Assembly (NCBI GenBank): GCA_963709395.1
Contig: CAVPWP010000019.1
Coordinates: 1-64,000, forward strand
DNA: 64,000 nucleotides
DNA from: CAVPWP01 sp963709395
GTDB lineage: Bacteria > Pseudomonadota > Alphaproteobacteria > Rhodobacterales > Rhodobacteraceae
Reading direction: 5' to 3'
Both the position numbers and the translations under genes were made by a program. Shown here piece by piece: positions 28,035 through 37,062 of the stretch. How positions within the stretch are numbered: the stretch's first letter is position 1; the number at the start of each line of letters is the position of its first letter. The notes under the pieces were generated by a model. That model saw only the letters and a list, made by a program, of their open reading frames with translations, did not search any database and was not told where the DNA came from.

Positions 28035-29397
28035 ATGGCGTTCGACTATGACCTCTTCGTGATTGGCGGTGGTTCGGGCGGCGTTCGTGCGGCCCGCATC
28101 GCGGCCTCCGAAGGCGGGGCGAAGGTCGGACTGGCCGAGGAAAGCCGCATGGGCGGCACCTGCGTCATTCGCGGCTGCGTGCCGAAGAAGCTGATGGTCT
28201 TCGCCAGCGGCTATCGCCAGGCGATGGTGGACGCGGGCGACTACGGCTGGTCCGTCGATGCCGGCGATTTCGACTGGATCCGCTTTCGGACCCGCCTTCA
28301 CGGCGAACTCGACCGGCTGGAAGGGGTCTACCGCCGCGACGCTCGACCAGGCCGGGGTCGAGGTCTTCGACACGCGGGCGACCGTCTCTGACCCTCACAC
28401 CGTCGCGCTTGCCGACGGCCGGACGGTGACGGCCAAGCACATCCTGGTCGCGGTGGGTGGACACCCGGTCTACCCCTCGCAGATCAAGGGAGCGGAGCTT
28501 GGCATCACCTCGAACGACGTCTTCGATCTGGATGAGTTGCCCCAGCGCATCCTGATCGTGGGCGGAGGGTATATCGCCTGCGAATTCGCCTGCATCTTCA
28601 ATGGCCTCGGCAGCAACGTCACGCAATACTACCGCGGTGCACAGATCCTGCGAGGGTTCGACGACGAGGCGCGCGGACTGCTTGCCGAAAGCATGCATGA
28701 CCGCGGCATCGATCTGCATGTCGGAACCGATGTCCTCGAGATGGAGCGGCGCGACGGCGGTATCTGGGTCAAGGCCACCAACGGACGCGAGGCGGTCTTC
28801 GACCAGGTGCTCTTCGCCACCGGGCGCGATCCGAACACCTCCGGACTGGGCCTCGAGGACGCCGGCGTCATCCTGGGCCGGCGCGGGGAAGTGAAGGTCG
28901 ACGCCTACAGCCAGTCGAACATTCCGTCGATCTTCGCGGTGGGCGATGTGACCGACCGGGTCAACCTGACACCGGTCGCCATCCGCGAGGGGCACGCCGT
29001 CGCCGACACCCTGTTCGGAGACCGGAAGTGGACGGTCGATCACGACCTCGTCCCGTCGGCGATCTTTACCCAGCCCGAATACGGCGCCGTGGGCCTGACC
29101 GAGGAGCAGGCGCGCGAGGAGTACCGGATCGAAGTCTACTGTGCATCCTTCCGGCCGATGCGCACCGCCTTCATCGAACGGACCGAGCGGGTGCTCTTCA
29201 AACTCATCGTCGACCGCGACAGCCGCCGGGTGCTGGGCTGTCATATCGTCGCGGACGGGGCCGGCGAATTGATCCAGCTGGCCGGCGTGGCGGTCCGCAT
29301 GGGTGCCACAAAGGAAGATTTCGACCGGACGGTTGCGGTACATCCCACAATCGCGGAAGAGCTTGTGACGATGCGCAAGCCGATCCGCACGGGTTGA
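28035..29397 (+). CDS. gor: Glutathione-disulfide reductase (one frameshift)
   Basis: An FAD/NADPH disulfide reductase that keeps glutathione reduced. Features: FAD site FVIGGGSGGVRAARIA, redox-active disulfide GGTCVIRGCVPKK, NADPH Rossmann site LIVGGGYIACEFA, second FAD site IFAVGDVTDRVNLTPVAI, and the C-terminal catalytic HPTIAEE. An extra C near 28333 separates the first about 100 residues from the rest, after LEGVYR and before ATLDQAGVEVF. The joined length of about 453 residues is normal. All catalytic residues are present, so I treat the break as a sequence error. Confidence 0.93.
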
Positions 29398-29478
29398 AAT
29401 GCGGACGGGAAACCACAGTTACTGCTTCAAGCTAGATGATCAGAAATCAAACTGACCAATAAAGGGAAAGACACCTAG

Positions 29479-30618
29479 ATGGCCAGCAACAATGGCGGAC
29501 CCTGGGGCGGTGGCTCCGGTGGGGGCGGACCGCGCGGCGGCGGTGATGACAATCGTGGCGGAGACAAGCGCCCCGGAGACGGGCCGCAGATCCCCGAAAT
29601 AGAAGAGATCATGAAGAAGGGTCAGGAACAATTGCGTGTCCTGATGGGCGGTCGCGGCGCGCGCGGCGGCGGCGGTGGCGGCGGCGAGGGTGGCCCCAAG
29701 CTGACCCGCGGGACCGTCGGCCTTGGCATCCTCGGTCTGGTCCTCGTCTGGGGCTGGGCCTCGCTTTATACCGTGCGACCGGAAGAACAGTCGGTCGAGC
29801 TGTTCCTGGGCGAGTTCTCGGCCATCGGGAATCCCGGTCTGAACTTCGCGCCCTGGCCCTTCGTCACCTACGAAGTGATCAACGTGACATCGGAACGGAC
29901 CGAGACGATCGGCGCGGGACGCTCGGACATCTATGACGGGCTGATGCTGACCACCGATGCGAACGTCGTGGACATCGAATTCCAGGTTGTCTGGAATATC
30001 AGCGACCCGTCGAAGCTTCTGTTCAACCTCCGGGACCCGCAGCTGACCGTACAGGCGGTGTCCGAAGCCGTGATGCGCGAGATCATCGCCGCGTCGAACC
30101 TGGCCCCGATCCTCAACCGAGATCGTGGGATTATCGCCGACACGGCGTTGCAGAACATTCAGGCGACGCTTGACGAGTATGAAAGCGGAATCAACATCGT
30201 TCGTGTGAACCTTGACCGGGCCGACCCGCCGCCGGAGGTGATCGACTCGTTCCGCGAGGTTCAGGCCGCGGCGCAGGAACGCGACCGGCTTCAGCGTCAG
30301 GCGGATGCCTATGCCAACCGGGTGCTCGCCGAGGCCCGGGGTGAAGCGGCGCAGATCCTCGAACAGGCCGAAGGTTATCGTGCGCAGGTCGTCAACGAAG
30401 CCATCGGTGAGGCAAGCCGCTTCATCGCGGTGGCACAGGAATTCAACAACGCACCCGAAGTCACCCAGCGGCGTCTCTATCTCGAGACGATCGAGCGCAC
30501 GCTTGGCGGCCTCGACAAGGTGATCATCGACGATGGCGGCAATACGAGCGGTCAGGGCGTCGTGCCCTATCTTCCGCTGAACGATTTGCGCCGCCAGCCG
30601 ACACAGGCGGAGAACTGA
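29479..30618 (+). CDS. hflK: HflK, membrane protease-modulating SPFH protein
   Basis: A 379-residue inner-membrane protein with a glycine-rich cytoplasmic N-terminus (residues 1-75), one transmembrane segment (GLGILGLVLVWGWASLY) and a periplasmic SPFH/band-7 domain. The signature stretches are SVELFLGEFSAIGNPGLNF, LMLTTDANVVDIEFQVVWNI and AAAQERDRLQRQADAYANRV, the last in a long coiled coil. With HflC it forms the large cage around FtsH that controls membrane protein turnover. One base separates its stop from the hflC start. Confidence 0.95.
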   Translation: MASNNGGPWGGGSGGGGPRGGGDDNRGGDKRPGDGPQIPEIEEIMKKGQEQLRVLMGGRGARGGGGGGGEGGPKLTRGTVGLGILGLVLVWGWASLYTVRPEEQSVELFLGEFSAIGNPGLNFAPWPFVTYEVINVTSERTETIGAGRSDIYDGLMLTTDANVVDIEFQVVWNISDPSKLLFNLRDPQLTVQAVSEAVMREIIAASNLAPILNRDRGIIADTALQNIQATLDEYESGINIVRVNLDRADPPPEVIDSFREVQAAAQERDRLQRQADAYANRVLAEARGEAAQILEQAEGYRAQVVNEAIGEASRFIAVAQEFNNAPEVTQRRLYLETIERTLGGLDKVIIDDGGNTSGQGVVPYLPLNDLRRQPTQAEN

Positions 30619-30619
30619 G

Positions 30620-31645
30620 ATGCGCAAGGCAGGCTACATCATTCCCGTCATCGTCATTCTCGGCGCGGTCGGTCTGAGTTCGCTCTTCATCGTGGACGAG
30701 CGTGAGAAGGCGCTGGTCCTCCAGTTCGGCCAGATCCGCCAGGTCGTGGAAGAGCCGGGCCTCGGCTTCAAGGTGCCGATCATCCAGGAAGTGGTGAAAT
30801 ATGACAGCCGCATCCTGTCGCTGGATACCGAAACGATCGAAGTCACGCCCTCGGATGACCGTCGTCTGATCGTTGACGCGTTCGCGCGTTACCGGATCGC
30901 GGATGTCGTGCAATTCCGTCAGGCCGTAGGCGTGGGGGGCACTCGTGTCGCCGAAGACCGGCTGTCGTCCATCCTGAACGCCCAGATCCGCGAGGTTCTG
31001 GGTGCTGATCAGGTCACGTCGGACACGATTCTGTCGGGTGAACGGCGCGACCTTGCGCTGCGCATCCTGGCGAATGCCCGCGCGAGTGCCGACAGCCTCG
31101 GACTGCAGATCATCGACGTGCGGCTGAAGCAGACGAACCTGCCGCAGCAGAACCTCGAGGCGACCTATGCCCGGATGCGGGCCGAGCGTGAACGCGAGGC
31201 CGCGGACGAAATCGCCCGCGGTAACGAAGCGGCACAGCGCGTACGCGCAGCGGCGGACCGGACCGTGGTCGAGACGATCTCGAATTCGAGCCGTGATGCG
31301 GAGATCACACGAGGCGAGGCGGATGCGGAACGCAACCGCGTCTATGCCGAAGCCTTCGGCAACAACCCCGAGTTCTTCTCGTTCTATCGCTCGCTGTCGT
31401 CCTTCGAGCGGACCATGCAGCAGGAGACCTCGACCATCGTGCTGTCGCCCGACAGCGAGTTCGTCTCCGAGCTTTTCGGCGCGATCCGCGCCGAGGGTCT
31501 GGGCGAGGTCCGGCTTGAAGGGCTTGACCTCGAAGGGATCCGGCGCCTCGTTCCCGAAACGCGGATCTCGCCCGATCTGCCCGAAGCCGAGCGTGAGCGG
31601 ATCGAAGCCGAGCAGGCCGGTGAAGAGGACGTGGGGACCAATTGA
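30620..31645 (+). CDS. hflC: HflC, partner of HflK
   Basis: A 341-residue SPFH protein: N-terminal membrane anchor (AGYIIPVIVILGAVGLSSLF), a band-7 domain with VDEREKALVLQFGQIRQ and KVPIIQEVVKYDSRILSLD, an alanine/arginine/glutamate coiled coil (RAEREREAADEIARGNEAAQ), and a region near FFSFYRSLSSFERTM typical of HflC. It works with HflK in the FtsH-associated complex. Its stop overlaps the TTG start of the DUF2065 gene, giving translational coupling. Confidence 0.95.
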   Translation: MRKAGYIIPVIVILGAVGLSSLFIVDEREKALVLQFGQIRQVVEEPGLGFKVPIIQEVVKYDSRILSLDTETIEVTPSDDRRLIVDAFARYRIADVVQFRQAVGVGGTRVAEDRLSSILNAQIREVLGADQVTSDTILSGERRDLALRILANARASADSLGLQIIDVRLKQTNLPQQNLEATYARMRAEREREAADEIARGNEAAQRVRAAADRTVVETISNSSRDAEITRGEADAERNRVYAEAFGNNPEFFSFYRSLSSFERTMQQETSTIVLSPDSEFVSELFGAIRAEGLGEVRLEGLDLEGIRRLVPETRISPDLPEAERERIEAEQAGEEDVGTN

Positions 31646-31839
31646 TCGGAACGCTTTTTCTGGGCTTCGGCCTGGTGCTGATCATCGAGGGGCTGGTGTT
31701 CGCACTGGCCCCTTCGCGTCTTGAGGATGTGCTTGAAATGCTGCGCCGGATGCCGATCGAAGCGCGCCGCGTCATCGGGCTTGGGGCCGTGACGCTTGGG
31801 CTCTTGCTGCTCTGGATCGCGCAGAACGCCGGGTTCTGA
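31642..31839 (+). CDS. DUF2065 family small membrane protein
   Basis: A 65-residue protein with two hydrophobic helices (GTLFLGFGLVLIIEGLVFAL and VIGLGAVTLGLLLLWIAQ) joined by the loop APSRLEDVLEMLRRMP, which is the DUF2065 pattern. It starts at a TTG that overlaps the hflC stop, an arrangement seen often after hflC. The function is unknown. Its fixed place suggests a subunit or modulator of the HflKC/FtsH assembly. Confidence 0.8.
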   Translation: MIGTLFLGFGLVLIIEGLVFALAPSRLEDVLEMLRRMPIEARRVIGLGAVTLGLLLLWIAQNAGF

Positions 31840-31925
31840 CGCTCTCGCGGCCATCACGACACGGTGACAGGACACAAGTGGGGTTTGAGTTGTCGCCCCA
31901 TCTTGCCTATCTTCAATGCCTGCAC

Positions 31926-31944
31926 TGACGGCACAGAACCGTCA
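31926..31944. promoter_or_regulatory. Inverted repeat upstream of degP
   Basis: TGACGG and CCGTCA form a perfect 6-bp inverted repeat with a 7-base spacer, ending 38 bases before the degP start. The position suits an operator or the base of a leader hairpin for stress control of the protease. No matching regulator is known to me. Confidence 0.3.
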
Positions 31945-31982
31945 CAGGGGCTGGCATGAACCCATTCGAAAAGGAGGTCGGC

Positions 31983-33441
31983 GTGACTCCGACATCAGTG
32001 GCTATGAACGAACGCAATCCTGCATTCACCCGAAGCCTCTGGCTTCTGATCCTCGGCATGGCCTTCGCCATCGCCCAGGTCATCGCGACACCGGTGCGCG
32101 CGGCACCCGAGAGCTTCGCCGATCTGGCCGAAAAGGTCAGCCCGTCGGTGGTGAACATCACGACATCGACAACGGTCGCGGCCTCCACCGGGCCCGCGCC
32201 GATGGTGCCCGAGGGATCGCCCTTCGAGGATTTCTTCCGCGATTTCATGGAGCGCAACCCGGAAGGGGACAGACCGCGTCGCAGCCAGGCACTTGGCTCG
32301 GGCTTCGTCATCTCGGAAGACGGCTACATCGTCACCAACAACCACGTCATCGCCAATTCCGACGAGATCCTGATCGAGTTCTATTCGGGCGAGGAACTTC
32401 CGGCCGAGGTGATCGGCACCGATCCGAATACCGACCTCGCGCTGCTCAAGGTCAACAGCGACGATCCGCTGCCCTTCGTGCCATGGGGCGACAGCGAAGT
32501 GGCGCGCGTGGGCGATTGGGTGATGGCCATGGGCAACCCGCTTGGCCAGGGCTTCTCGGTCTCGTCGGGCATCATCTCGGCCCGCGGTCGGGCGCTCTCG
32601 GGCAGTTATGACGACTACATCCAGACCGACGCGGCCATCAACCGTGGCAACTCGGGCGGTCCGCTCTTCAACATGGACGGCGAGGTGATCGGCGTGAACA
32701 CCGCGATCCTGTCGCCCAACGGCGGCTCGATCGGGATCGGCTTCGCGATGTCCAGCCGGGTCGCCGACCGGGGTGATCCAGCAGCTTCTCGACTATGGCG
32801 AGACCCGCCGCGGCTGGCTTGGCGTGCGCATCCAGGACGTGACCGAAGACCTCGCCGAAGGCCTTGGCCTTGAAGAGGCGCGCGGCGCGCTTGTCACCGA
32901 CGTGCCCGAGGGGCCGGCGGCCGAGGCGGGGATGCAGTCGGGCGACGTCATCGTGGCCTTCGAGGGCGCCGACATCAGCGATACCCGTGAACTGGTGCGC
33001 CGCGTCGGCAACACCGAGGTCGGCAAGGATGTCCGCATCGATGTCGTCCGCAACGGCGAAACCGAGACGCTGACCGTGACGCTTGGCCGTCGCGAGGACG
33101 CGGAACGGGCCGTGCCCGCCTCGGCCTCGGCGACCGAACCGCTCGAAGGCGAAGCGCTGGGCCTGTCGCTCTCGGAGATGACCGAGGAACTGCGCGCGCA
33201 GCTGGGTCTGCCGGACGAGGCCACGGGCCTTGTCGTGACCGACGTGGCAGGCGATTCCGAGGCGTTCGAGAAGGGCGTCCGCGCGGGTGATGTCATCACC
33301 GAAGCGGGACAGCAGCCGGTCGAGACGATCGGTGATCTCGAGGACCGGATCGCCGAGGCGCGCGAAGCCGGCCGCCGGTCGCTTCTCATGCTCGTGCGGC
33401 GCGAGGGCGACCCGCGCTTCGTGGCGCTGTCGGTCGAATGA
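31983..33441 (+). CDS. degP: Periplasmic serine protease/chaperone DegP (Do family; one frameshift)
   Basis: An HtrA-type protease that degrades or refolds damaged envelope proteins. After a signal peptide (LWLLILGMAFAIAQVIATPV, cleavage near RAA) comes the trypsin domain with the catalytic triad: His in TNNHVIAN, Asp in NTDLALLKV, Ser in GNSGGPLF. Two PDZ domains follow (WLGVRIQ and LGLSLSEMTEELR). A strong ribosome site (AAAAGGAGGT) sits six bases before the GTG at 31983, which decides the start; the in-frame ATG at 31956 lies upstream of that site. An extra G near 32771, in a run of four, splits the gene between SSRVADR and VIQQLLDYG. The joined length is about 485 residues. Confidence 0.93.
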
Positions 33442-33464
33442 CCGGGGCGTGACACAGGTTCGAA

Positions 33465-33488
33465 GGGGCGCCTCCGGGCGCCCCTTTT
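33465..33488 (+). terminator. Rho-independent terminator after degP
   Basis: GGGGCGCC (33465-33472), a TCCG loop and GGCGCCCC (33477-33484) form a perfect 8-bp stem followed by TTTT. It closes the rpiA-to-degP run. Confidence 0.85.
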
Positions 33489-33492
33489 CGTT

Positions 33493-33900
33493 TCAGGGCT
33501 GATCGCCCGCCTTGCACGGCGTATGCACCGCCCGCGCCACCGGGTGTTCGCGCAAAAGCTCGTCGAGCATCCAGCTGATGTCCTCGATCTCCTCGGCGAT
33601 GACATGGGTCACCGCGCCCTCGCGCTGAAGCCGCCCGGTTACCCGCAGGCAGCGCCCGGCGATCACCGCGCGACGGAAGCGTTCGTAGACCTTGCGCCAG
33701 ACGATGACATTCACCACGCCGGTCTCATCTTCCAGCGTGACGAAGATCACCCCCTTGGCCGTGCCCGGCCGCTGCCGCACCAGGACAAGCCCAGCCACCC
33801 GGAGACGCGCCATATTGGGCACCTCGTCCAGCCGGGCATTGGGGATGCACGACGGCGGGCGCGGCCAGGGGTCGGTCGGAGGGGCGGGGGACAGCGACAT
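33493..33900 (-). pseudogene. dnaE2: C-terminal OB-fold remnant of error-prone DNA polymerase DnaE2 (ImuC)
   Basis: The 135-residue frame begins MSLSPAPPTDPWPRPPS and from about residue 19 matches the extreme C-terminus of DnaE2: IPNARLDEVPNMARLRVAGL, then VRQRPGTAKGVIFVTLEDET and VIVWRKVYERFRRAVIAGRC. This is the OB-fold tail of a polymerase normally over 1,000 residues long. The PHP, palm, finger and thumb domains are all absent, so it cannot polymerise DNA. A LexA box sits two bases before the ATG. The simplest history is an internal deletion of an imuA-imuB-dnaE2 cassette that joined the cassette's promoter to its last codons. Whether the small OB protein is still made is unknown. Confidence 0.75.
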
Positions 33901-33902
33901 GA

Positions 33903-33917
33903 GAACAAAGATAGAAC
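33903..33917 (-). promoter_or_regulatory. LexA (SOS) box, GTTC-N7-GTTC
   Basis: On the minus strand the sequence reads GTTCTATCTTTGTTC, a perfect match to the direct-repeat LexA operator established for Rhodobacter and other alphaproteobacteria. It lies immediately before the start of the DnaE2 remnant, the family whose cassette is normally under LexA control. There is no room for a ribosome site between the box and the ATG, so any transcript would be leaderless or start further upstream. Confidence 0.8.
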
Positions 33918-33921
33918 ATAT

Positions 33922-33933
33922 CCCCGTTAGGGG
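33922..33933. repeat. Short perfect inverted repeat next to the LexA box
   Basis: CCCC and GGGG flank GTTA, just after the sulfotransferase stop and just upstream of the SOS box. It could act as a weak transcript end for the sulfotransferase or simply be a by-product of the deletion. Too short to assign a role. Confidence 0.3.
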
Positions 33934-33937
33934 AAAG

Positions 33938-34537
33938 TCAGGAGTCGTCGGAAAAGGTTTTCCGGAACCCCTCGCCGGTGTTCTTGTGCGGATAGGGTTC
34001 GGACGGCTCAGAAAGGCCCAGCCCGGCGCAGAGCGGCCCCCAGCCATCGCCCAGCCCATGTTCGATCAGCCGTTCCGGCGGAATTTCGCGGCGCACCGCG
34101 TCGACATGCGCCTCGTAGATGGCGATGCAATGCGCGCGGTCGTCGGGCCGGTCGTCGAAGACCTGTCGCAGGATCTGTCGTCCCAGGCTTTCCGGCGCGC
34201 CGGTTGCGGCCACCGGAAAGATCGTCGCCGCCGCGCTGTCATACCAGTCGCCCGCATCGCGCAGGGTCAGGATCACTTTCGCGTCAGGATAGGCCGCCGC
34301 AAGCTCGCGCCAGTAATGCGCCGTCGGCCAGTCCACCGCCGAGCGGAACCCGGCGTAAAGCACGTCCCAGCCGACATCCTCACCGCTCATCCGCCGTCGC
34401 CAGGGGCCATAAAGCGCCTCGTCCCCGATGATTGCGAACATGTGGTGGCAGGGCCCGACCCCCAGAATCTCGAGCGCCTCGCGCATCGAATCTGTTCCTG
34501 TCCGGCCGAACCCGGCCCCGATCACATCCAGCGGCAT
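33938..34537 (-). CDS. Sulfotransferase-family protein
   Basis: A 199-residue P-loop protein of the Sulfotransfer_4 type. The N-terminal phosphosulfate-binding loop is IGAGFGRTGTDSMREALEIL. The segment VILTLRDAGDWYDSAA matches the 3'-phosphate-binding Arg/Ser region. Relatives transfer sulfate from PAPS to unknown acceptors, and bacterial members are poorly characterised. It starts at the ATG at 34537, divergent from the ferredoxin gene. Confidence 0.8.
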   Translation of the reverse strand: MPLDVIGAGFGRTGTDSMREALEILGVGPCHHMFAIIGDEALYGPWRRRMSGEDVGWDVLYAGFRSAVDWPTAHYWRELAAAYPDAKVILTLRDAGDWYDSAAATIFPVAATGAPESLGRQILRQVFDDRPDDRAHCIAIYEAHVDAVRREIPPERLIEHGLGDGWGPLCAGLGLSEPSEPYPHKNTGEGFRKTFSDDS

Positions 34538-34632
34538 CGCCTGTCTCCTGCAAGTCCGTCGTCCGAAAAACTGGCTGGCCCCCGGACTGCACCCATATTA
34601 ACAGGACCTCCGCAGAAGGATACGAGGAAGCG

Positions 34633-34956
34633 ATGGCGAAGATCACCTATATCGAGCATGGCGGCACCGAGCATGTCGTCGAGGTCCCCAACGGCATGAC
34701 CGTGATGGAAGGCGCGCGCGACAACAACATTCCGGGCATCGAGGCCGATTGCGGCGGCGCCTGCGCCTGTTCGACCTGCCATGTCTATGTCCACCCCGAC
34801 TGGGTCGCGAAGCTGCCCAAGAAGGACCCGATGGAAGAAGACATGCTCGACTTCGCCTATCAGCCCGATCCGGCCCGGTCGCGCCTGACCTGCCAGCTCA
34901 AGGTCTCGGACGCGCTCGACGGGTTGGTCGTGCAGATGCCCGAAAAACAGATCTGA
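34633..34956 (+). CDS. Adrenodoxin-type [2Fe-2S] ferredoxin
   Basis: A 107-residue electron carrier. The cluster ligands are Cys40, Cys46 and Cys49 (ADCGGACACSTC) and Cys87 (LTCQL), the spacing of vertebrate-type ferredoxins. A further cysteine, Cys44, lies inside the loop. The start has GAGGAAG upstream. It may serve a P450, a hydroxylase or iron-sulfur assembly, and no partner is adjacent. Its stop overlaps the next ATG by one base. Confidence 0.92.
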   Translation: MAKITYIEHGGTEHVVEVPNGMTVMEGARDNNIPGIEADCGGACACSTCHVYVHPDWVAKLPKKDPMEEDMLDFAYQPDPARSRLTCQLKVSDALDGLVVQMPEKQI

Positions 34957-35684
34957 TGCGCCGCGCGGCCCTTCTCGCCGCATGTCTTGCAGCCGGATGC
35001 GCCGCGGCGGACGGGCCCGATCCGCAGATCGTCTCGGCCCGCTACGAGGTTGATCTCGACACCTATCCCCATCGCATCATGGGCGGCATCCGCGAAAAGG
35101 CCGTGCTCGTCGCCGTCGATGACACCGGCGTCGAATACCGCGTCGATCTGCGCGCCACCGGTACCAACGTCTTCGAGGATATCGCCCCGCGCGTTGTCGA
35201 TGCCGATGGCGATGGCGCCGCCGATATCGTCGTGGTCGAAACGGCGCTCGACCAGGGCGCGCAGCTTGCGGTCTACAGCCTGCGCCGGGGCACCCTCGTC
35301 AAATCCGTCGCGACCCCGCATATCGGCACACGCTTCCGCTGGCTCGCCCCCGTGGCCGTGGGCGACCTCGACGGAGACGGCGTCACCGACATCGCCTATG
35401 TCGACCGTCCGCATCTTGCGAAGACTCTTCGGGTCTGGAGCTACGCCGCCGGAGGCCTCACCGAGATCGCGGCGATGCCCGATCTGACCAACCACCGCAT
35501 CGGCGACGAGGTGATCTGGGGCGGCCTGCGCAACTGCGGGACCGGGCCCGAGATGGTGCTGGCCGACGGCGGCTTCTCCCGCATCGTCCTCGTGCGCCTC
35601 ACGCACGACGGGCTGACCCGCACCGACACCGACCTGCCCGCGACGCCGCAAGGTTTCGACCGCGCCCTCGCCTGCGCCGGCTAG
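34956..35684 (+). CDS. FG-GAP/VCBS-repeat lipoprotein
   Basis: A 242-residue exported lipoprotein: a short signal ends in the lipobox LAAGC (Cys15). The mature part is propeller-like, with Ca-binding FG-GAP loops DADGDGAADIVVVE and GDLDGDGVTDIAYVD and further repeats such as GPEMVLADGG. It probably sits on the periplasmic side of a membrane. Translation is coupled to the ferredoxin (TGATG), although no functional link is obvious. Confidence 0.8.
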   Translation: MRRAALLAACLAAGCAAADGPDPQIVSARYEVDLDTYPHRIMGGIREKAVLVAVDDTGVEYRVDLRATGTNVFEDIAPRVVDADGDGAADIVVVETALDQGAQLAVYSLRRGTLVKSVATPHIGTRFRWLAPVAVGDLDGDGVTDIAYVDRPHLAKTLRVWSYAAGGLTEIAAMPDLTNHRIGDEVIWGGLRNCGTGPEMVLADGGFSRIVLVRLTHDGLTRTDTDLPATPQGFDRALACAG

Positions 35685-35690
35685 CGTTTC

Positions 35691-35735
35691 TTCTGGCGCG
35701 AAATACCTCGGGGGTCAGGGGGCAGAGCCCCCTGA
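35691..35735. repeat. REP-like intergenic palindrome invading the end of purD
   Basis: The core is a perfect 9-bp inverted repeat, TCAGGGGGC at 35715-35723 and GCCCCCTGA at 35727-35735 around AGA, preceded by AAATACCTCGGGGG. This pattern resembles an element I have seen between genes in many Rhodobacterales genomes. It supplies the last codons and stop of purD. It could also serve as a transcript end for both flanking genes. Confidence 0.6.
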
Positions 35736-36997
35736 AAGCGCCCGCCAGCCGATGTCACGCCGGCACAGGCCCTCGGGCCAGTCGATCGCGTCGATCATCG
35801 CATAGGCCGCGTCCCGCGCTTCGGCCAGGCTCTCGGCCCGGGCGGTGACGTTCAGCACCCGTCCGCCTGTCGCCACGACCTGCCCGCCGCGCCGGGCCGT
35901 CCCGGCATGAAAGACCATCCGGCGGCTGTCCTCGGGCAGCGCTTCGAGCCCGCCGATCACCGATCCGGTCTCGTAGGTCCCCGGATAGCCGCGCGCCGCC
36001 ATCACGACCGTGAGTGCATGGTCGTCCGCCCAGTTCACACGGGCCCCGGCCAGCCGCCCTTCGGCGCAGGCCAGCATCAGGTCAAGCGCCTGCCCGCCCA
36101 GCCGCATCATCAGCACCTGGCATTCCGGATCGCCGAAGCGCACGTTGTATTCCACCAGCCTGGGCGCGCCGTCCGCGATCATCAGCCCGACATAGAGCAC
36201 GCCCTGATAGGGCACACCGCGCCGCGCCATCTCGGCGATGGTCGGGCGCACGATCTCGTCCAGCGCGCGCTGCGTCACGGCCTCGGTCATCACCGGGGCC
36301 GGGGAATAGGCGCCCATGCCGCCGGTATTGGGGCCGGTATCGCCCTCGCCCACGCGCTTGTGGTCCTGCGCGGTGCCGATGGGCAAGACGTCCGTGCCGT
36401 CGCAGAGAACGAAGAACGAGGCTTCCTCGCCCTCCATGAATTCCTCGACCACGACCTCGGCGCCCGCCGCGCCGAAGGCCCCGCCGAACATCTCGTCGAT
36501 CGCCGACAGCGCCTCGGCCTCGGACATCGCCACCACGACGCCCTTGCCCGCGGCCAGCCCGTCGGCCTTGACCACGATCGGCGCGCCCTGCGCCCGGACA
36601 TGCGCCTTCGCGGCGTCCGCGTCCGTGAACCGCGCCCAGGCGGCGGTCGGCGCGCCGCAGGCGTCGCAGATTTCCTTGGTGAAGGCCTTCGAGGCCTCAA
36701 GCCGCGCGGCCGCCTGCCGACGGGCCGAAGACCGCGAAGCCCCGCGTCGCGCAGCCGGTCCGCCACGCCCGCGGCCAGCGGCGCCTCGGGCCCGATGATC
36801 ACGAAGTCCACCGCGTTCTCCTCGGCGAAGGCCGCGACCGCGCCGCCGTCGAGGATGTCGAGATCGGCGCAGTCCGCGATCTCGGCGATGCCCGCATTGC
36901 CCGGCGCGACGATCAGCCGGTCGCACTTGGGGTTCTGCAGGACGGCCCAGGCGATGCTGTGCTCGCGGCCGCCGCCGCCGAGGATGAGGATGTTCAT
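35715..36997 (-). CDS. purD: Phosphoribosylamine-glycine ligase (two frameshifts)
   Basis: The enzyme makes GAR from phosphoribosylamine, glycine and ATP in purine synthesis. The N-terminal domain begins MNILILGGGGREHSIAWAVL with NAGIAEIADC and FVIIGPEAPLAAGVADRLRD. The ATP-grasp domain has VVKADGLAAGKGVVVA, EEFMEGEEASFFVLCDG and RVGEGDTGPNTGGMGAYSPA. Extra bases near 36741 and 36714 shift the frame twice within about 27 bases; the short stretch between reads FAVFGPSA in the third frame, as expected. The joined product has about 426 residues. Its last eight residues (ALSGGSAP) come from a palindromic repeat at the 3' end, not from the family's usual C-terminus. Confidence 0.92.
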
Positions 36998-37062
36998 GGG
37001 CCCGCCTTTCCCTTGGCTTCGGGGCGTTCTAAGGTCGGGGCACCCGCAGCACAAGGCGCGCC

